Notes: a model not told the origin generated them from the sequence alone. A stretch of DNA of 64,000 nt from Tillandsia leiboldiana (GCA_029204045.2 CM055080.1:10480838-10544837), one strand, 5' to 3'. Numbered from the stretch's first letter, positions 1 to 12,200 are shown. Made by a program: numbers and translations.

Positions 1-282
1 TGGGGAAGCCACAGCAGGGGAGGGTGGTACGGGAGAACTCTCCGGGGGTGCAACAACAGGCTGCGCCCTCTGTTCTAACATTTGCGTCAGCCGACCCATG
101 GCCTCCTCCTGACGCCGCACGGCCTCTGACATCTGGGCCATCTGAGCCTGCAGCTCCTGCACCTCACTCTGCTGGCCCTGCTCGGACTCTTCCGGCTCGG
201 GCTCAGGGGAAGAAGGCTGCGAACGCGTCAACATTCTACGTTGCGGAGGCATCCTACCACAAGAAACCACCCTTAGTATCAA
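1..282 (-). CDS. gag N-terminus of a second Tekay/Del gypsy copy, cut by the window edge
   Basis: This stretch matches 8,717-8,998 base for base at a constant offset of 8,716, so it encodes the same Gag N-terminus on the minus strand. The likely initiator is the Met of MPPQRRML at about 252, eleven codons inside the longest open frame. Gag would form the particle that packages the element RNA. Only the N-terminal coiled, Glu/Gln-rich part is visible and the rest lies left of the window. Its presence after an LTR that already closes the neighbouring copy shows a tandem LTR-internal-LTR-internal arrangement. Confidence 0.8.
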   Translation of the reverse strand, partial: MILRVVSCGRMPPQRRMLTRSQPSSPEPEPEESEQGQQSEVQELQAQMAQMSEAVRRQEEAMGRLTQMLEQRAQPVVAPPESSPVPPSPAVASP

Positions 283-544
283 AACCCCACACGACCCATT
301 CTAGCGAAAGTCAAAGACATTCTCCTATTTCTGTGACTTTATGTTGTCTGCAGCCAACATAACAGTCTACCAGAAGTAGGCTATGTCGACCCCTCTTCCT
401 TTATTGGAAGAGTTAAATAAGTAACACAACGACTTCCGCAAAATTGCCACGTCTCTCGCACCCTATCATCCTAGGGTATGTCAAAAGCCTAGGGTTTCCT
501 AAGTCCCAACTGACCTATCCCTAAGCTCTGATACCAACTTAATC
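283..544 (-). other. 5' leader and primer-binding site of the left retrotransposon copy
   Basis: Untranslated leader between LTR and gag. Positions 525-536 read TGGTATCAGAGC on the minus strand, the standard primer-binding site complementary to initiator-Met tRNA. Eight bases separate it from the inferred LTR end at 545. Confidence 0.75.
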
Positions 545-2446
545 TGTCACGCCCCGGAACCCGGGCTCGCCAACAGATCCGCCGTGCACATGGGATTTCC
601 CGAGTACACGAAGCGCTGGTAACCTGCTCCGATATAATATAAACAATAAAAGAGCATAATACAGAGCTGAAGTGGAAGAACCACATAGTATCTCAGACTG
701 GAACTACTAATAAAGCTGTAATAAGTACAATAATCTCCCAGCTCACCAAAATAGTACATCCAGCTGGCGAAAGCCAGACCTAGAATAAAAGAAGAATACC
801 ACAGTCTGAGTAAAGGGTGCAGCATCTATCTAACAGCTCTCAATCTCCCAGGAGATCTATCTATTCAGCGATCCCCTTACCTCGATCAGCTGCCGATGGC
901 CTAGCAGCTCCCGCAGACGACTCTGCAAAAATAAAGGAGAAGAAAGAAACAGAAAAGAACAATGGGGGTGAGAACTACCAGATAAACCAGTAGCCTCCCC
1001 TAGTGGGCAAAAACCTCAACTCTGACGCACCCACTAGGACTACTAGAGGCCAGAAAGGAATAAGTGGTAAAGCTGTAAACAGAACTGCTGAATAAAGGAA
1101 AACCACCACTAGTATGCCTCTAAATGTCATGTAGCATGAAATGACTGTATGCAACAATACCAAACATGCCTGCCTGAAATAACTCAGTCTTGTGTCACTG
1201 GTACTGCCTGCTGTGCCTTGCCAAATCGGGTATGCTGGCCAATGCATAACACCGATAGGGGATAGTGTTTGCCAAATCGGGTATGCTGGCCAACGCATGA
1301 CACCGATAGGGAATAGTGTTTGCCAAATTGGGTATGCTGGTCAACGCATAACACCGATAGGGGATAGGAGTCTCAAGGACTCAAAGTCTGTCTGTAACAC
1401 ACTCCGGAGTGGCACTCGAGGGGAGCGACCCACACGAGTAAAAGTACCTCAGTAATAAGTATCATAAGTGTCGTAAATAGCAGGACTGGATCATGACTAT
1501 GATCAAAGTGGGAAAAGACATCCACTAAGAAACCCTGATCTAATGCCATAGTACTCAATAAGTGGGAAAAACCATCCACTAGAGAAAAGCCCGATCCCCT
1601 GCTGATGCCAAAAAATAGACCAGACTCAACCCCATTCTGATGCAAGGATAAACATCCGGCCGACCGCCTACAGTCCGCAGTCACCGCAACACCCACAAGT
1701 TTATAATCTAACATAACCTTGGCTATACTATCCCAAACCCCTGCTCATACTCGAGCGACGAGCAACTGAAAGCAAAAGAGAGCAATAAAACATGTCAAGT
1801 CTTAATATGATAGTGTAGCAATAAATAGTGGCCCTACCTGATGTCCGGGCATGCATGCAACTGTCTTTATTTTAAAAGTTGTAAAATAGTGTCAAAGATT
1901 TAAAAAGATTGATTTACTGAATAAAAGTCATTTGCATGCGAGGTTATAGCCTTTGTCTCAATCACAGTGTCCCAATATAAGTCATCATATCATCTGTGGG
2001 TTATATTAATTTTTAGGAGAGTTCGTCCCAGCGGTTCTCATCAATTGTTCTGTTAGTTGTCCTGTTAGTAGTCCTGTTAGTAGTCCTGTTAGTAGTCCCA
2101 ATGGTTCTCATCATTTGTCATATTAGTTTATCCAATTGTTCTCATCAATTGTCATATTAGTTTGTCCCAATTGTTCTTATCAATGAATTTAGGGGAGTTC
2201 CAGTAATCCCAGTTGAGCTTGTCAAAAATGAGGTAAGCAACAACCGCCCACCTTGAACAGCTCAAATCACACCCAGATAGTCTCCGGCTGTCACAGTCCC
2301 CTAGAACTGCTGTCTGCCGAGAACGGTGCCTACAGCAACACACATTGCACAGGGTGTAACTATATTATTCATAAAAATACAGCTTTTGCTGTTTTTCAAA
2401 TAGCACGAAAAGAGGAGTTTTTCACCTCTGTATAGTGCTCAACAAA

Positions 2447-2546
2447 NNNNNNNNNNNNNNNNNNNNNNNNNNNNNNNNNNNNNNNNNNNNNNNNNNNNNN
2501 NNNNNNNNNNNNNNNNNNNNNNNNNNNNNNNNNNNNNNNNNNNNNN
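2447..2546. other. assembly gap of 100 N, flanked by duplicated sequence
   Basis: Exactly 100 N. Sequence just left (about 2,110-2,446) and just right (2,547-2,875) is the same stretch of LTR with small indels, while the other LTR has it once (about 10,825-11,165). This looks like two overlapping contig ends joined without merging. Confidence 0.85.
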
Positions 2547-3385
2547 ATCATCATTTGTCATATTAGTTTCCAATTGTTATATCAATGTAATATTAGTTTG
2601 TCCCAATTGTTCTATCATTGATTTTAGGGGACGTTACCAGCCATTCCAGTGAGTGTCAAAAATGAGGTAAGCAACAAACCGCCCACCTCGAACAGCTCAA
2701 ATCACACCAGAAGTCTCCTGGCTGTCCCCAGTCCCCTAGAACTGCTGTCTGCCGAGACGGTGCCTACAGCAACACACATTGCACAGGGGGTAACTATGTA
2801 TCATAAAAATACAGCTTTTGCTTGTTTTCAAATAGCACGAAAAGAGAGGAGTTTTTTCACCTCTGTATAGTGCTCAGGAAAAATCCAAAAATTACGGTTG
2901 CGTTCCTCGCGAAGAGTAGATCAAAATCGACTCTTAAAAGTCTCGATCTGATGCTCCTACGCCAAGTAAAAATCGGAGAAGTTGACACGTCCAAGAAATT
3001 TAACAGCAAAAAGGGGGGTCAAAGAGACCTCGGGAAACGTGCCAAAAGTACGACATGGAGCAAAGTGATAAACACGGAAATCAAAGCCTTACCTCTAGAG
3101 AACGCGCGTGTCGCAAAAAAAATCATCGTAGCCAACAGTCTTCTCCCCCTGCCCTCATTAGCCCCCCTTGGAATTTTCGACGGAACTGCGACGGGAATGG
3201 GCCGAAAAAGAAAACCGTCGCAGTGCGCGCGTCGCAGATAACTCATAACGTAACTCCAAAAATTCGAGATTTGGAGGAGAGAAGAGAGAGAAGGAGAGAG
3301 AGGAAGAAATTCGTAGAGGCCACAAACTCTGGTTCTCTCTCTAAGGGCTCGCAGAAAACGAGGTGCAAAGAGAGGGGGGGGGGGC

Positions 3386-3394
3386 CTATTTATA
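3386..3394 (-). promoter_or_regulatory. TATA box of the left LTR
   Basis: Reads TATAAATAG on the minus strand about 700 bp into the LTR, next to a polypurine/polypyrimidine run. The same motif is at 11,663-11,671 in the other LTR. Confidence 0.55.
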
Positions 3395-4097
3395 ATGGGC
3401 TGAGGCTCCACACAGGAGGATCCGAACAGGAAACACCGAAACGGGCCTACCAAAACGCGCCACTGTCCAAAAACAGGGACAGCCTGTGCAAGGGCCACTC
3501 AGAAGACGCCACGTGTCCACGTGGAGCACGGGCCCGCCCGTCCCCGCGCGGGGTCTTCCGGATCCTGTCAGCCAATCCGGGTGTGCCAAGTGTCACAGTC
3601 ACCGTGGGCTTCTAGAAGCGCCAGCCAATCGGGAGCCGCACGTGGCACGGGGGGGTATTCGGTGCTCCCGGTGCCACGCCAGGCCCATGGACCGCGCACC
3701 CGAGCCCCCCGCCCGCGCCTGCGCCGCCGCACTCTGCCGCTGTGCCGCCGCTGCGCCGCGCCCGCGCCGTGCGCCGCCGCCGCCGCCGCTCGCCAGTCGC
3801 CGGAACAGTAATTCCGGCGGCCGGAGTTACTGTTCCGGCCGGTGAACAGTACCGAGGTGCCGAAAAATTAAAGTAAATATACCGTTTCGATCGTTTTCGC
3901 GCGCTGAGTCCAAATCGACGTCCATTTTCGCCAAATTCTCATCCGAAATTTTGCCGAAAGCTCCCGGAAAATTTTATTTGCTCGATTTCCGCGAGTCTAT
4001 ATTAAATATCCAATTTTCGATTCTACAAGCTCTGCTTCACCGGAAGCCTACAGTCACTGTTAATGTTGCACAGTTCCTCGGGAGTCGGATCATCACA

Positions 4098-4108
4098 TCC
4101 TCCCCACT
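4098..4108 (-). other. polypurine tract
   Basis: Reads AGTGGGGAGGA on the minus strand and directly abuts the LTR start, the expected place for plus-strand priming. Confidence 0.75.
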
Positions 4109-4149
4109 AAAAAGAGTTTCGTCCTCGAAACGAGACTAAACATAATCCT

Positions 4150-5822
4150 CAGTCCGATGTCTCGAATAAGTAGGGGTGAGCATCCCTCATCTCCGACTCG
4201 AGCTCCATGTAGTCTCGCGCTCGTCATGATTGCTCCATTGGATCTTCACATAGGGAATGGCCCGACTGCGTAATTCTTTCACCTCTCGATCCAGAACTCG
4301 CAGTGGGCGTTCTTCATACCTCAAACTCGCTGATCTCAAGCGGTGTGAAGTCGATGACGTGCGATGGGTCGAAGAGATACTTTCTTAAGTAGAAACATGA
4401 AATACATCATGGACACCAGCAAGCCTTGGAGGAAGTGCGAGTCGGTAGGCAACTGGCCCGATACGCCCAATACCTTCAAAGGGTCCAATATATCGGGGGC
4501 ACTAAGTTTCCACGAATGCCGAACCTCCTGATTCCTTTGGACGGCGAGACTTTCAGGAATACATGATCTCCAACCTGAAATTCTAAGTTCGTCGCCGAAC
4601 ATCGGCATAGCTCCTCTGTCGGCTTTGGGCGGTTTGAAGATGCTTCCGAATCACTCGGACCTTCTCCTCTGCCTCTAACAACACATCTGGTCCACAAGGT
4701 CCGCTTCTCGCCCACATCACTCCAATAAAGTGGTGATCGACCAATTGCGTCCATACAATGCTTCAAACGGAGCCATCTGAATGCTCGCTTGAAAGCTATT
4801 GTTGTACGCGAATTCAGCCAAAGATAACTGTCGAATCCACCCTCCGCCGAAATCCAGGACACAAGCCCTTAACATGTCCTCCAGGATTTGTATCGTCCGT
4901 TCTGACTGTCCATCCGTCTGCGGATGAAAAGCAGTACTGAACCTAAGCTGAGTTCCCAAGGTTGTCTGCAAACTCATCCAGAAACGTGAAACAAACCTCG
5001 GGTCTCTATCTGATACAATGGAGGCGGGGACTCCCATGCAATCTAACTATCTCATCTAGATATAGCTGGGCTAGTCGCTCAAGTGGCCACGTAGTCTGCA
5101 TGGGCAGAAAGTGCGCCGACTTGGTAAGTCTATCAACAACTACCCAGATAGCGTCTGCTCCTCCCTGGGCCCTCGGTAGTCCGACCACAAAGTCCATTGT
5201 AATGTGGTCCCATTTCCACTCGGGGATTGGGAGACTTTGTAACTTGCCCAGCTGGCACTCGATGCTCAGCTTTCACCTGCTGACAGGTTAAACACTGCGC
5301 CACAAATCTCCCAATATCCCTTTTCATGCCTTTCCACCAGAAGTGTGCCTTGAGGTCCTTATACATCTTAGTCCCACCAGGATGTAGGGTATAAGGTGTA
5401 TAATGGGCCTCTCGCAATATCTGTTCTCTAATCTCCACATCTATTGGCACACATGCTCGGTTCCTGTACCTCAGTATTCCCGAGGCATCTATCGTAAAGT
5501 CCCCTGACTGATCACTCGGAATATGATCTCTAATCCTGGCCAAGTGGGGGTCCTCACTCTGTTTCTCTTTGATCCTGTCCAGCAGAGTGGGCTGCAAGAC
5601 TAAAGATGTCAGTCTAGCAGTGACCCCAGGGGACACAACCTCTATCTCGAGTCGTCTCATTTCCTCTAATAGCGGTGCCTGGTCTGTGATCAACATAGAC
5701 AAACTTTGCACCGCCCTCCTACTCAAGGCATCAGCGACCACATTAGCCTTGCCTGGGTGGTAGAGAATATCTACATCATAATCCTTTAATAGCTCTAACC
5801 ACCTACGTTGCCTCAAATTCAA
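4150..5822 (-). pseudogene. integrase and chromodomain-like C-terminus of the gypsy polyprotein, frame-broken
   Basis: From 5,822 downward the frame holds the end of RNase H, then the HHCC zinc-binding region of integrase (HPGGTKMYKDL followed by CLTCQQVKAEH). It continues in a different frame with the catalytic core segments VDRLTKSAHFLPM, SDRDPRF and HPQTDGQSERTIQ. The C-terminal part has the GDHVFLKVSP motif and, near 4,200-4,330, a chromodomain-like segment with a QWSNH..EATW pattern. Integrase inserts the cDNA, and the chromodomain would direct it to chromatin marks. At least three frame changes separate these pieces, so no continuous protein is made as written. Short indels in homopolymers are the visible cause. 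Confidence 0.85.
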
Positions 5823-5828
5823 CTCCTT

Positions 5829-6104
5829 CTACGTGAACAGGTATTTTAGGCTCTTGTGGTCGGTGTAGATTTCACAATGCTCCCCATATAGATAATGACG
5901 CCAGAGCTTTAGTGCAAAAACCACGGCAGCGAGCTCCAAGTCATGGGTAGGGTAATTCTTCTCATAATCCTTGAGTTGCCTTGATGCATAAGCAATTACC
6001 CTCCCTTCCTGCATCAGCACACAACCAAGTCCGATGTGTGATGCGTCACTATAGATCACATATCCTTTTCCCATAACAGGAAGGGAAAGGATAGGAGCGG
6101 TCAT
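5829..6104 (-). pseudogene. RNase H domain of the gypsy polyprotein
   Basis: Contains YSDASHIGLGCVLMQ, the SRQLK.YE.NY.THD.E segment and YTDHKSLKYLF, the Ty3/gypsy RNase H motifs with their acidic catalytic residues. It would degrade RNA in the RNA:DNA hybrid. The upstream junction has an indel in an A-run near 6,105-6,113. The downstream end is an in-frame TAG at 5,826-5,828, after which the normal protein sequence resumes. Confidence 0.85.
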
Positions 6105-6108
6105 CAGT

Positions 6109-6327
6109 CTATTTTTTCAGCTCCTCAAAGCTCTTTTGACAGTCCTCACTCCAGATAAACTTTACTCCCTTACGCGTCAAGCGAGTGAGGGGTGTGGAGA
6201 GCTTCGCAAAGCCTTCCACAAACCGACGGTAATACCCAGCTAAACCCATAAAGCTACGTACCTCAGAAACCGTCGTCGGTCGGGGCCAATCACGGACTGC
6301 CTCAATCTTCGCTGGGTCCACCGCCAC
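6109..6327 (-). pseudogene. connection region between reverse transcriptase and RNase H
   Basis: Encodes the typical DPAKIEAV..WP.P..VSEVRSF.GLAGYYRRF segment that follows the reverse transcriptase palm. It overlaps the end of the long gag-RT frame in another frame, so one indel near 6,330 breaks the polyprotein. Confidence 0.85.
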
Positions 6328-8998
6328 ACCCTGCAGCGGAAATCACATGGCCCAAGAAGACTACCTCCCGCAGCCAAAACTCGCACTTTGCCAGCTTGGC
6401 ATACAACTTCTTCTCTTGCAGAAGTTGCAGCACGATCCTTAAGTGCTCCTCATGCTCAATATCACTTCGGGAGTAAATCAAGATATCATCAATGAATACT
6501 ACTACGAATCGATCCAAGTATAGTCGGAAGATCCGGTTCATTAAATCCATGAATGCGGCAGGGGCATTAGTTAGCCCAAAAGGCATAACTGTAAATTCAT
6601 AATGCCCGTACCGTGATCTAAATGCCGTTTTCGGAATATCCTCGGCCTTCACCTTCAACTGGTGGTAACCAGACTGCAAATCTATCTTAGAGAAGACACA
6701 AGACCCTTGCAGCTGATCAAAAAGATCATCGATGCGCGGCAAAGGGTACTTGTTCTTGATGGTCACTTTATTTAATTCTCTATAGTCCACACATAATCGA
6801 AGTGACCCATCCTTCTTTTTCACGAATAGCACCGGCGCTCCCCAAGGCGACACACTCGGCCTAATAAAGCCCTTATCCATTAAATCTTGAAGTTGCGCCT
6901 TAAGCTCTCGCAACTCAGCCGGTGCCATCCGGTAAGGAGCCTTTGAGATTGGCGCAGTTCCCGGAACTACGTCAATCACAAACTCAATCTCCCTATCTGG
7001 CGGCATGCGAGTCAGCTCAGGTGGGAAAACATCCGGGAACTCGCGGGCAATAGGGATATCCCCGAGTTCCGGTGCCGCCGTAGGCCCCTCAACAACACTA
7101 GCCAAAAAGGCTACACATCCTCGATGGATCATCTGCCTTGCTCGGGAAGTCGAAACCATAGAGGCAAAGAAAGCACTCTGACATCCCCGGTATACCATCA
7201 TCTCCTGGCCTGGTTCTCTAAAAGTGACCGTCCTTGCGGCACAGTCAATAGTCGCGAAATACCGAGCCAGCCAGTCCATCCCGAGGACCACATCGAAGTC
7301 CTTCAATTGTCTCAGGACCAACAGGTCAGCTGGCATAATCCAGGACTCGATTTGCATCGGGCAGGACCAACAACACTCCTCCACGTGCAAGGTGTGATCG
7401 GGAATCTGAACCTCTCGTGCACGTGGCAAAAGTCCTACCTCTATCCCATGTAATGATGCAAATGATTTACTAATAAAAGAATGCGATGCTCCAGTATCAA
7501 ATAATGTACGAGTCCTAATGCCAGAAAGTAAGGTGATACCTGCCACCACGTGATCTGCTGCCGAAGAGTCCTCTACCTGTGCAGCATACACTCGCCCACT
7601 TTGAGCTGGAGGGCGATACTCCGTGGGATGGGAAGAAGATGGCCAGCTTGCTGGAGCATATGGCCGCTGAGCCGTCGACCGTTGCTGAGACGAAGAAGGA
7701 GCAGATGCTGAAGAATGAGCCGTCGATGGTGCATATGGGCAGGCAGCTCGGAGGTGGCCAGACTGTCCACACCGATAACAGCGGCCAAACCTCAGATCAC
7801 AAGCATCAGAGTTATGATGTCCCTGGCAGAAAATGCACCTAACCGTAGCCTGGGGCTGCCTCGCCTGCTGCCTCTGTCGCGGAGGCCCTTGCTGCCGCGA
7901 CTGCGATCTCTGCTGATGCGAATGCTGTTGCTGCTGATGCTGCGGTGGCCTCTGGGATCCCCCAGGCCCTCGCCGCTCAGAACGCCCACGGCCGGAAAAC
8001 TGAGGCCGTGGCGGTCGTGGCGGCCTCCAAGAACTGGCCTGTCCCCCGTCGTCCTGCGCTGGTCGCTTCCTGTCTGCGCCTTGAGCGACTAGGCCCCCAC
8101 GTCTGGCAACGACGTGGTCTCCCCTCTCAACCCACTGGGCATGCTCTGCTGCCTCCTCCAAGGTCTGTAGTCTCTGAGCATGCACCAGAGTATAGATTTC
8201 TGGGCGCAGGCCCGACTCAAAGAGCTCCACCTGGTGCGGTCCATCCCTGGCGACATAGGGTACGCAGTTGAGTAACCGCGTGAACTCCTGAAAATAGTCT
8301 AATGCCGTCCGGTCGCCTTGCTGAAGATTCTTCAAATCATCTTCCAGCTTTTTCTTCATACTCGTGGAAAAGTACGTATCCAGAATCATCTTCTTGAACT
8401 CAGACAAGGGTAGCTGTCGAGTGATTTGAAATTCCAGTGGCTCCACCCGACGCCACCATGCATCAGCATCCCCGTCTAAACAGTGTACAGCCATATGTAC
8501 CCTGTACTTCTGGTCAATGAAGAAGTCCCGGAATAACTTCTCCATTGACGAAAGCCAAGTCCCAATCTCCCAAGGCTTAATATTCCGCCCTGAAAATCTG
8601 GGCGGTCCCCGCTTACAGAACTGAGTAAGTTTGTCAGCAATCTCCTGCTCCTCCGCAGGAGTCAATGGCCGGATTGTCCCCTGAGCAACAGGGGATGCCG
8701 AGGTCACCGGTCCAACTGGGGAAGCCACAGCAGGGGAGGGTGGTACGGGAGAACTCTCCGGGGGTGCAACAACAGGCTGCGCCCTCTGTTCTAACATTTG
8801 CGTCAGCCGACCCATGGCCTCCTCCTGACGCCGCACGGCCTCTGACATCTGGGCCATCTGAGCCTGCAGCTCCTGCACCTCACTCTGCTGGCCCTGCTCG
8901 GACTCTTCCGGCTCGGGCTCAGGGGAAGAAGGCTGCGAACGCGTCAACATTCTACGTTGCGGAGGCATCCTACCACAAGAAACCACCCTTAGTATCAA
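6302..8998 (-). CDS. Gag-protease-reverse transcriptase of a Tekay/Del gypsy retrotransposon
   Basis: An 898-codon open frame. Likely initiator is MPPQRRML (8,968). Order: Glu/Gln-rich N-terminus; Gag capsid-like region about residues 130-300; basic Gln/Arg/Pro-rich linker; CCHC zinc knuckle CYRCGQSGHLRAAC at about 403-416; aspartic protease LFDTGASHS at about 500; reverse transcriptase with YPLPRIDDLFDQL, SKIDLQSGYHQ, MPFGLTNAPAAF and the catalytic FIDDILIYS at about 831-840. The product would copy the element RNA into DNA in cytoplasmic particles. The frame ends early, just after FLGHVISAAG, through a one-base shift. Gag and pol share one frame, as usual in this clade. Confidence 0.9.
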   Translation of the reverse strand: MILRVVSCGRMPPQRRMLTRSQPSSPEPEPEESEQGQQSEVQELQAQMAQMSEAVRRQEEAMGRLTQMLEQRAQPVVAPPESSPVPPSPAVASPVGPVTSASPVAQGTIRPLTPAEEQEIADKLTQFCKRGPPRFSGRNIKPWEIGTWLSSMEKLFRDFFIDQKYRVHMAVHCLDGDADAWWRRVEPLEFQITRQLPLSEFKKMILDTYFSTSMKKKLEDDLKNLQQGDRTALDYFQEFTRLLNCVPYVARDGPHQVELFESGLRPEIYTLVHAQRLQTLEEAAEHAQWVERGDHVVARRGGLVAQGADRKRPAQDDGGQASSWRPPRPPRPQFSGRGRSERRGPGGSQRPPQHQQQQHSHQQRSQSRQQGPPRQRQQARQPQATVRCIFCQGHHNSDACDLRFGRCYRCGQSGHLRAACPYAPSTAHSSASAPSSSQQRSTAQRPYAPASWPSSSHPTEYRPPAQSGRVYAAQVEDSSAADHVVAGITLLSGIRTRTLFDTGASHSFISKSFASLHGIEVGLLPRAREVQIPDHTLHVEECCWSCPMQIESWIMPADLLVLRQLKDFDVVLGMDWLARYFATIDCAARTVTFREPGQEMMVYRGCQSAFFASMVSTSRARQMIHRGCVAFLASVVEGPTAAPELGDIPIAREFPDVFPPELTRMPPDREIEFVIDVVPGTAPISKAPYRMAPAELRELKAQLQDLMDKGFIRPSVSPWGAPVLFVKKKDGSLRLCVDYRELNKVTIKNKYPLPRIDDLFDQLQGSCVFSKIDLQSGYHQLKVKAEDIPKTAFRSRYGHYEFTVMPFGLTNAPAAFMDLMNRIFRLYLDRFVVVFIDDILIYSRSDIEHEEHLRIVLQLLQEKKLYAKLAKCEFWLREVVFLGHVISAAGCGGGPSED

Positions 8999-9260
8999 AA
9001 CCCCACACGACCCATTCTAGCGAAAGTCAAAGACATTCTCCTATTTCTGTGACTTTATGTTGTCTGCAGCCAACATAACAGTCTACCAGAAGTAGGCTAT
9101 GTCGACCCCTCTTCCTTTATTGGAAGAGTTAAATAAGTAACACAACGACTTCCGCAAAATTGCCACGTCTCTCGCACCCTATCATCCTAGGGTATGTCAA
9201 AAGCCTAGGGTTTCCTAAGTCCCAACTGACCTATCCCTAAGCTCTGATACCAACTTAATC
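8999..9260 (-). other. 5' leader with primer-binding site
   Basis: Identical to the left-hand leader. The initiator-Met tRNA primer-binding site is at 9,241-9,252 (minus strand). No other feature is seen. Confidence 0.75.
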
Positions 9261-12200
9261 TGTCACGCCCCGGAACCCGGGCTCGCCAACAGATCCGCCG
9301 TGCACATGGGATTTCCCGAGTACACGAAGCGCTGGTAACCTGCTCCGATATAATATAAACAATAAAAGAGCATAATACAGAGCTGAAGTGGAAGAACCAC
9401 ATAGTATCTCAGACTGGAACTACTAATAAAGCTGTAATAAGTACAATAATCTCCCAGCTCACCAAAATAGTACATCCAGCTGGCGAAAGCCAGACCTAGA
9501 ATAAAAGAAGAATACCACAGTCTGAGTAAAGGGTGCAGCATCTATCTAACAGCTCTCAATCTCCCAGGAGATCTATCTATTCAGCGATCCCCTTACCTCG
9601 ATCAGCTGCCGATGGCCTAGCAGCTCCCGCAGACGACTCTGCAAAAATAAAGGAGAAGAAAGAAACAGAAAAGAACAATGGGGGTGAGAACTACCAGATA
9701 AACCAGTAGCCTCCCCTAGTGGGCAAAAACCTCAACTCTGACGCACCCACTAGGACTACTAGAGGCCAGAAAGGAATAAGTGGTAAAGCTGTAAACAGAA
9801 CTGCTGAATAAAGGAAAACCACCACTAGTATGCCTCTAAATGTCATGTAGCATGAAATGACTGTATGCAACAATACCAAACATGCCTGCCTGAAATAACT
9901 CAGTCTTGTGTCACTGGTACTGCCTGCTGTGCCTTGCCAAATCGGGTATGCTGGCCAATGCATAACACCGATAGGGGATAGTGTTTGCCAAATCGGGTAT
10001 GCTGGCCAACGCATGACACCGATAGGGAATAGTGTTTGCCAAATTGGGTATGCTGGTCAACGCATAACACCGATAGGGGATAGGAGTCTCAAGGACTCAA
10101 AGTCTGTCTGTAACACACTCCGGAGTGGCACTCGAGGGGAGCGACCCACACGAGTAAAAGTACCTCAGTAATAAGTATCATAAGTGTCGTAAATAGCAGG
10201 ACTGGATCATGACTATGATCAAAGTGGGAAAAGACATCCACTAAGAAACCCTGATCTAATGCCATAGTACTCAATAAGTGGGAAAAACCATCCACTAGAG
10301 AAAAGCCCGATCCCCTGCTGATGCCAAAAAATAGACCAGACTCAACCCCATTCTGATGCAAGGATAAACATCCGGCCGACCGCCTACAGTCCGCAGTCAC
10401 CGCAACACCCCACAAGTTTATAATCTAACATAACCTTGGCTATACTATCCCAAACCCCTGCTCATACTCGAGCGACGAGCAACTGAAAGCAAAAGAGAGC
10501 AATAAAACATGTCAAGTCTTAATATGATAGTGTAGCAATAAATAGTGGCCCTACCTGATGTCCGGGCATGCATGCAACTGTCTTTATTTTAAAAGTTGTA
10601 AAATAGTGTCAAAGATTTAAAAAGATTGATTTACTGAATAAAAGTCATTTGCATGCGAGGTTATAGCCTTTGTCTCAATCACAGTGTCCCAATATAAGTC
10701 ATCATATCATCTGTGGGGTTATATTAATTTTTAGGAGAGTTCGTCCCAGCGGTTCTCATCAATTGTTCTGTTAGTTGTCCTGTTAGTAGTCCTGTTAGTA
10801 GTCCTGTTAGTAGTCCCAATGGTTCTCATCATTTGTCATATTAGTTTATCCCAATTGTTCTCATCAATTGTCATATTAGTTTGTCCCAATTGTTCTTATC
10901 AATTGAATTTTAGGGGAGTTCCAGTAATCCCAGTGAGCTTGTCAAAAATGAGGTAAGCAACAACCGCCCACCTTGAACAGCTCAAATCACACCCAGATAG
11001 TCTCCTGGCTGTCCACAGTCCCCTAGAACTGCTGTCTGCCGAGAACGGTGCCCTACAGCAACACACATTGCACAGGGTGTAACTATATTATTCATAAAAA
11101 TACAGCTTTTGCTGTTTTTCAAATAGCACGAAAAGAGAGGAGTTTTTCACCTCTGTATAGTGCTCAACAAAATCCAGAAAAATTATGGTTGCGTTCCTCG
11201 CGAAGAGTAGATCAAAATCGACTCTTTAAACGTCTCGATCTGATGCTCCTACGCCAAGATAAAAATCGGAGAAGTTGACACTGTCCAGAAATTTCCACAG
11301 CAAAAAGGGGGGTCAAAGAGACCTCGGGAATCGTGCCAAAAGTATGAAATGGAGCAAAGTGATCAACACGAAAATCAAAGCCTTACCTCTTAGGAACGCG
11401 CTGTCGCAAAAATCGTCCAAAAATTCCTCCTGGTTAGCCCATAGGGAATTTTCGACGGAACTGCGACGGGAAATGGGCCGAAAAAGAAAACCGTCGCAGT
11501 GCGCCGCGTCGCAGATAACTCACTAACTGTAACTCCAAAAATTCTGAGATTTGGAGGAGAGAGAGAAGAGAGAGAGAGGAAGAAATTTCGTAGAGGGCCC
11601 AAACTCTGGTTCTCTCTCTAAGGGCTCGAAAACCGAGGTGCAAAGAGAGGGGGTGGGGGGCCCTATTTATAATGGGCTGAGACTCCACACAGGATCAGAT
11701 CCGAACAGGAAACACCGAAACGGGCCTACCAAAACGCGCCACGTGTCCACAAAACAGGGAACAGCCTGTGCAAGGGCCACTCAGAAGACGCCACGTGTCC
11801 ACGTGGAGCACGGGCCCGGTCCCCGCGCCGGGTCTTCCGGATCCTGTCAGCCAATCCGGGTGTGCCACGTGTCACAGTCCCCGTGGGCTTCTAGAAGCCG
11901 GCCAGCCAATCGGGAGCCGCCACGTGGCACGGGGGGGGTATTCGGTGCTCCCGGTGCACGCCAGGCCCATGGACCGCGCACCCGAGCCCCCCGCCCGCGC
12001 CTGCGCCGCCGCCCTCTGCCGCTGTGCCGCCGCTGCGCCGCTGCCCGCCGCCGTGCGCCGCCGCCCGCCGCCGCTCGCCGGTCGCCGGAACAGTAATTCC
12101 GGCGGCCGGAGTTACTGTTCCGGCGTGAACAGTACCGAGGTGCCGAAAAATTAAAGTAAATATACCGTTTCGATCGTTTTCGCGCGCTGAGTCCAAATAC

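Larger units (their letters stand above)
545..4097 (-). repeat. LTR (left), 3' LTR of the complete unit
   Basis: The right boundary at 4,097 is where similarity to the other LTR stops. On the minus strand the LTR begins TGTGATGATCC. The left boundary at 545 is inferred from a TG/CA end near the primer-binding site, because both LTR copies continue into the same leader. It contains a 51-bp unit repeated three times (1,219-1,371), a GC-rich part at 3,480-3,840 and a 41-bp near-palindrome (3,799-3,839). Its apparent length of 3,553 bp is inflated by a duplicated stretch around the N gap. Confidence 0.85.

Noticed and set aside
3019..3845. Overlapping long open frames in the LTR
   Set aside because: GC-rich LTR sequence lacks stops by composition; frames on both strands overlap and the sister LTR breaks them with indels.
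7124..8271. Plus-strand frames of 65-125 codons across gag
   Set aside because: Antisense shadows of the gag-pol frame, with no own motifs.
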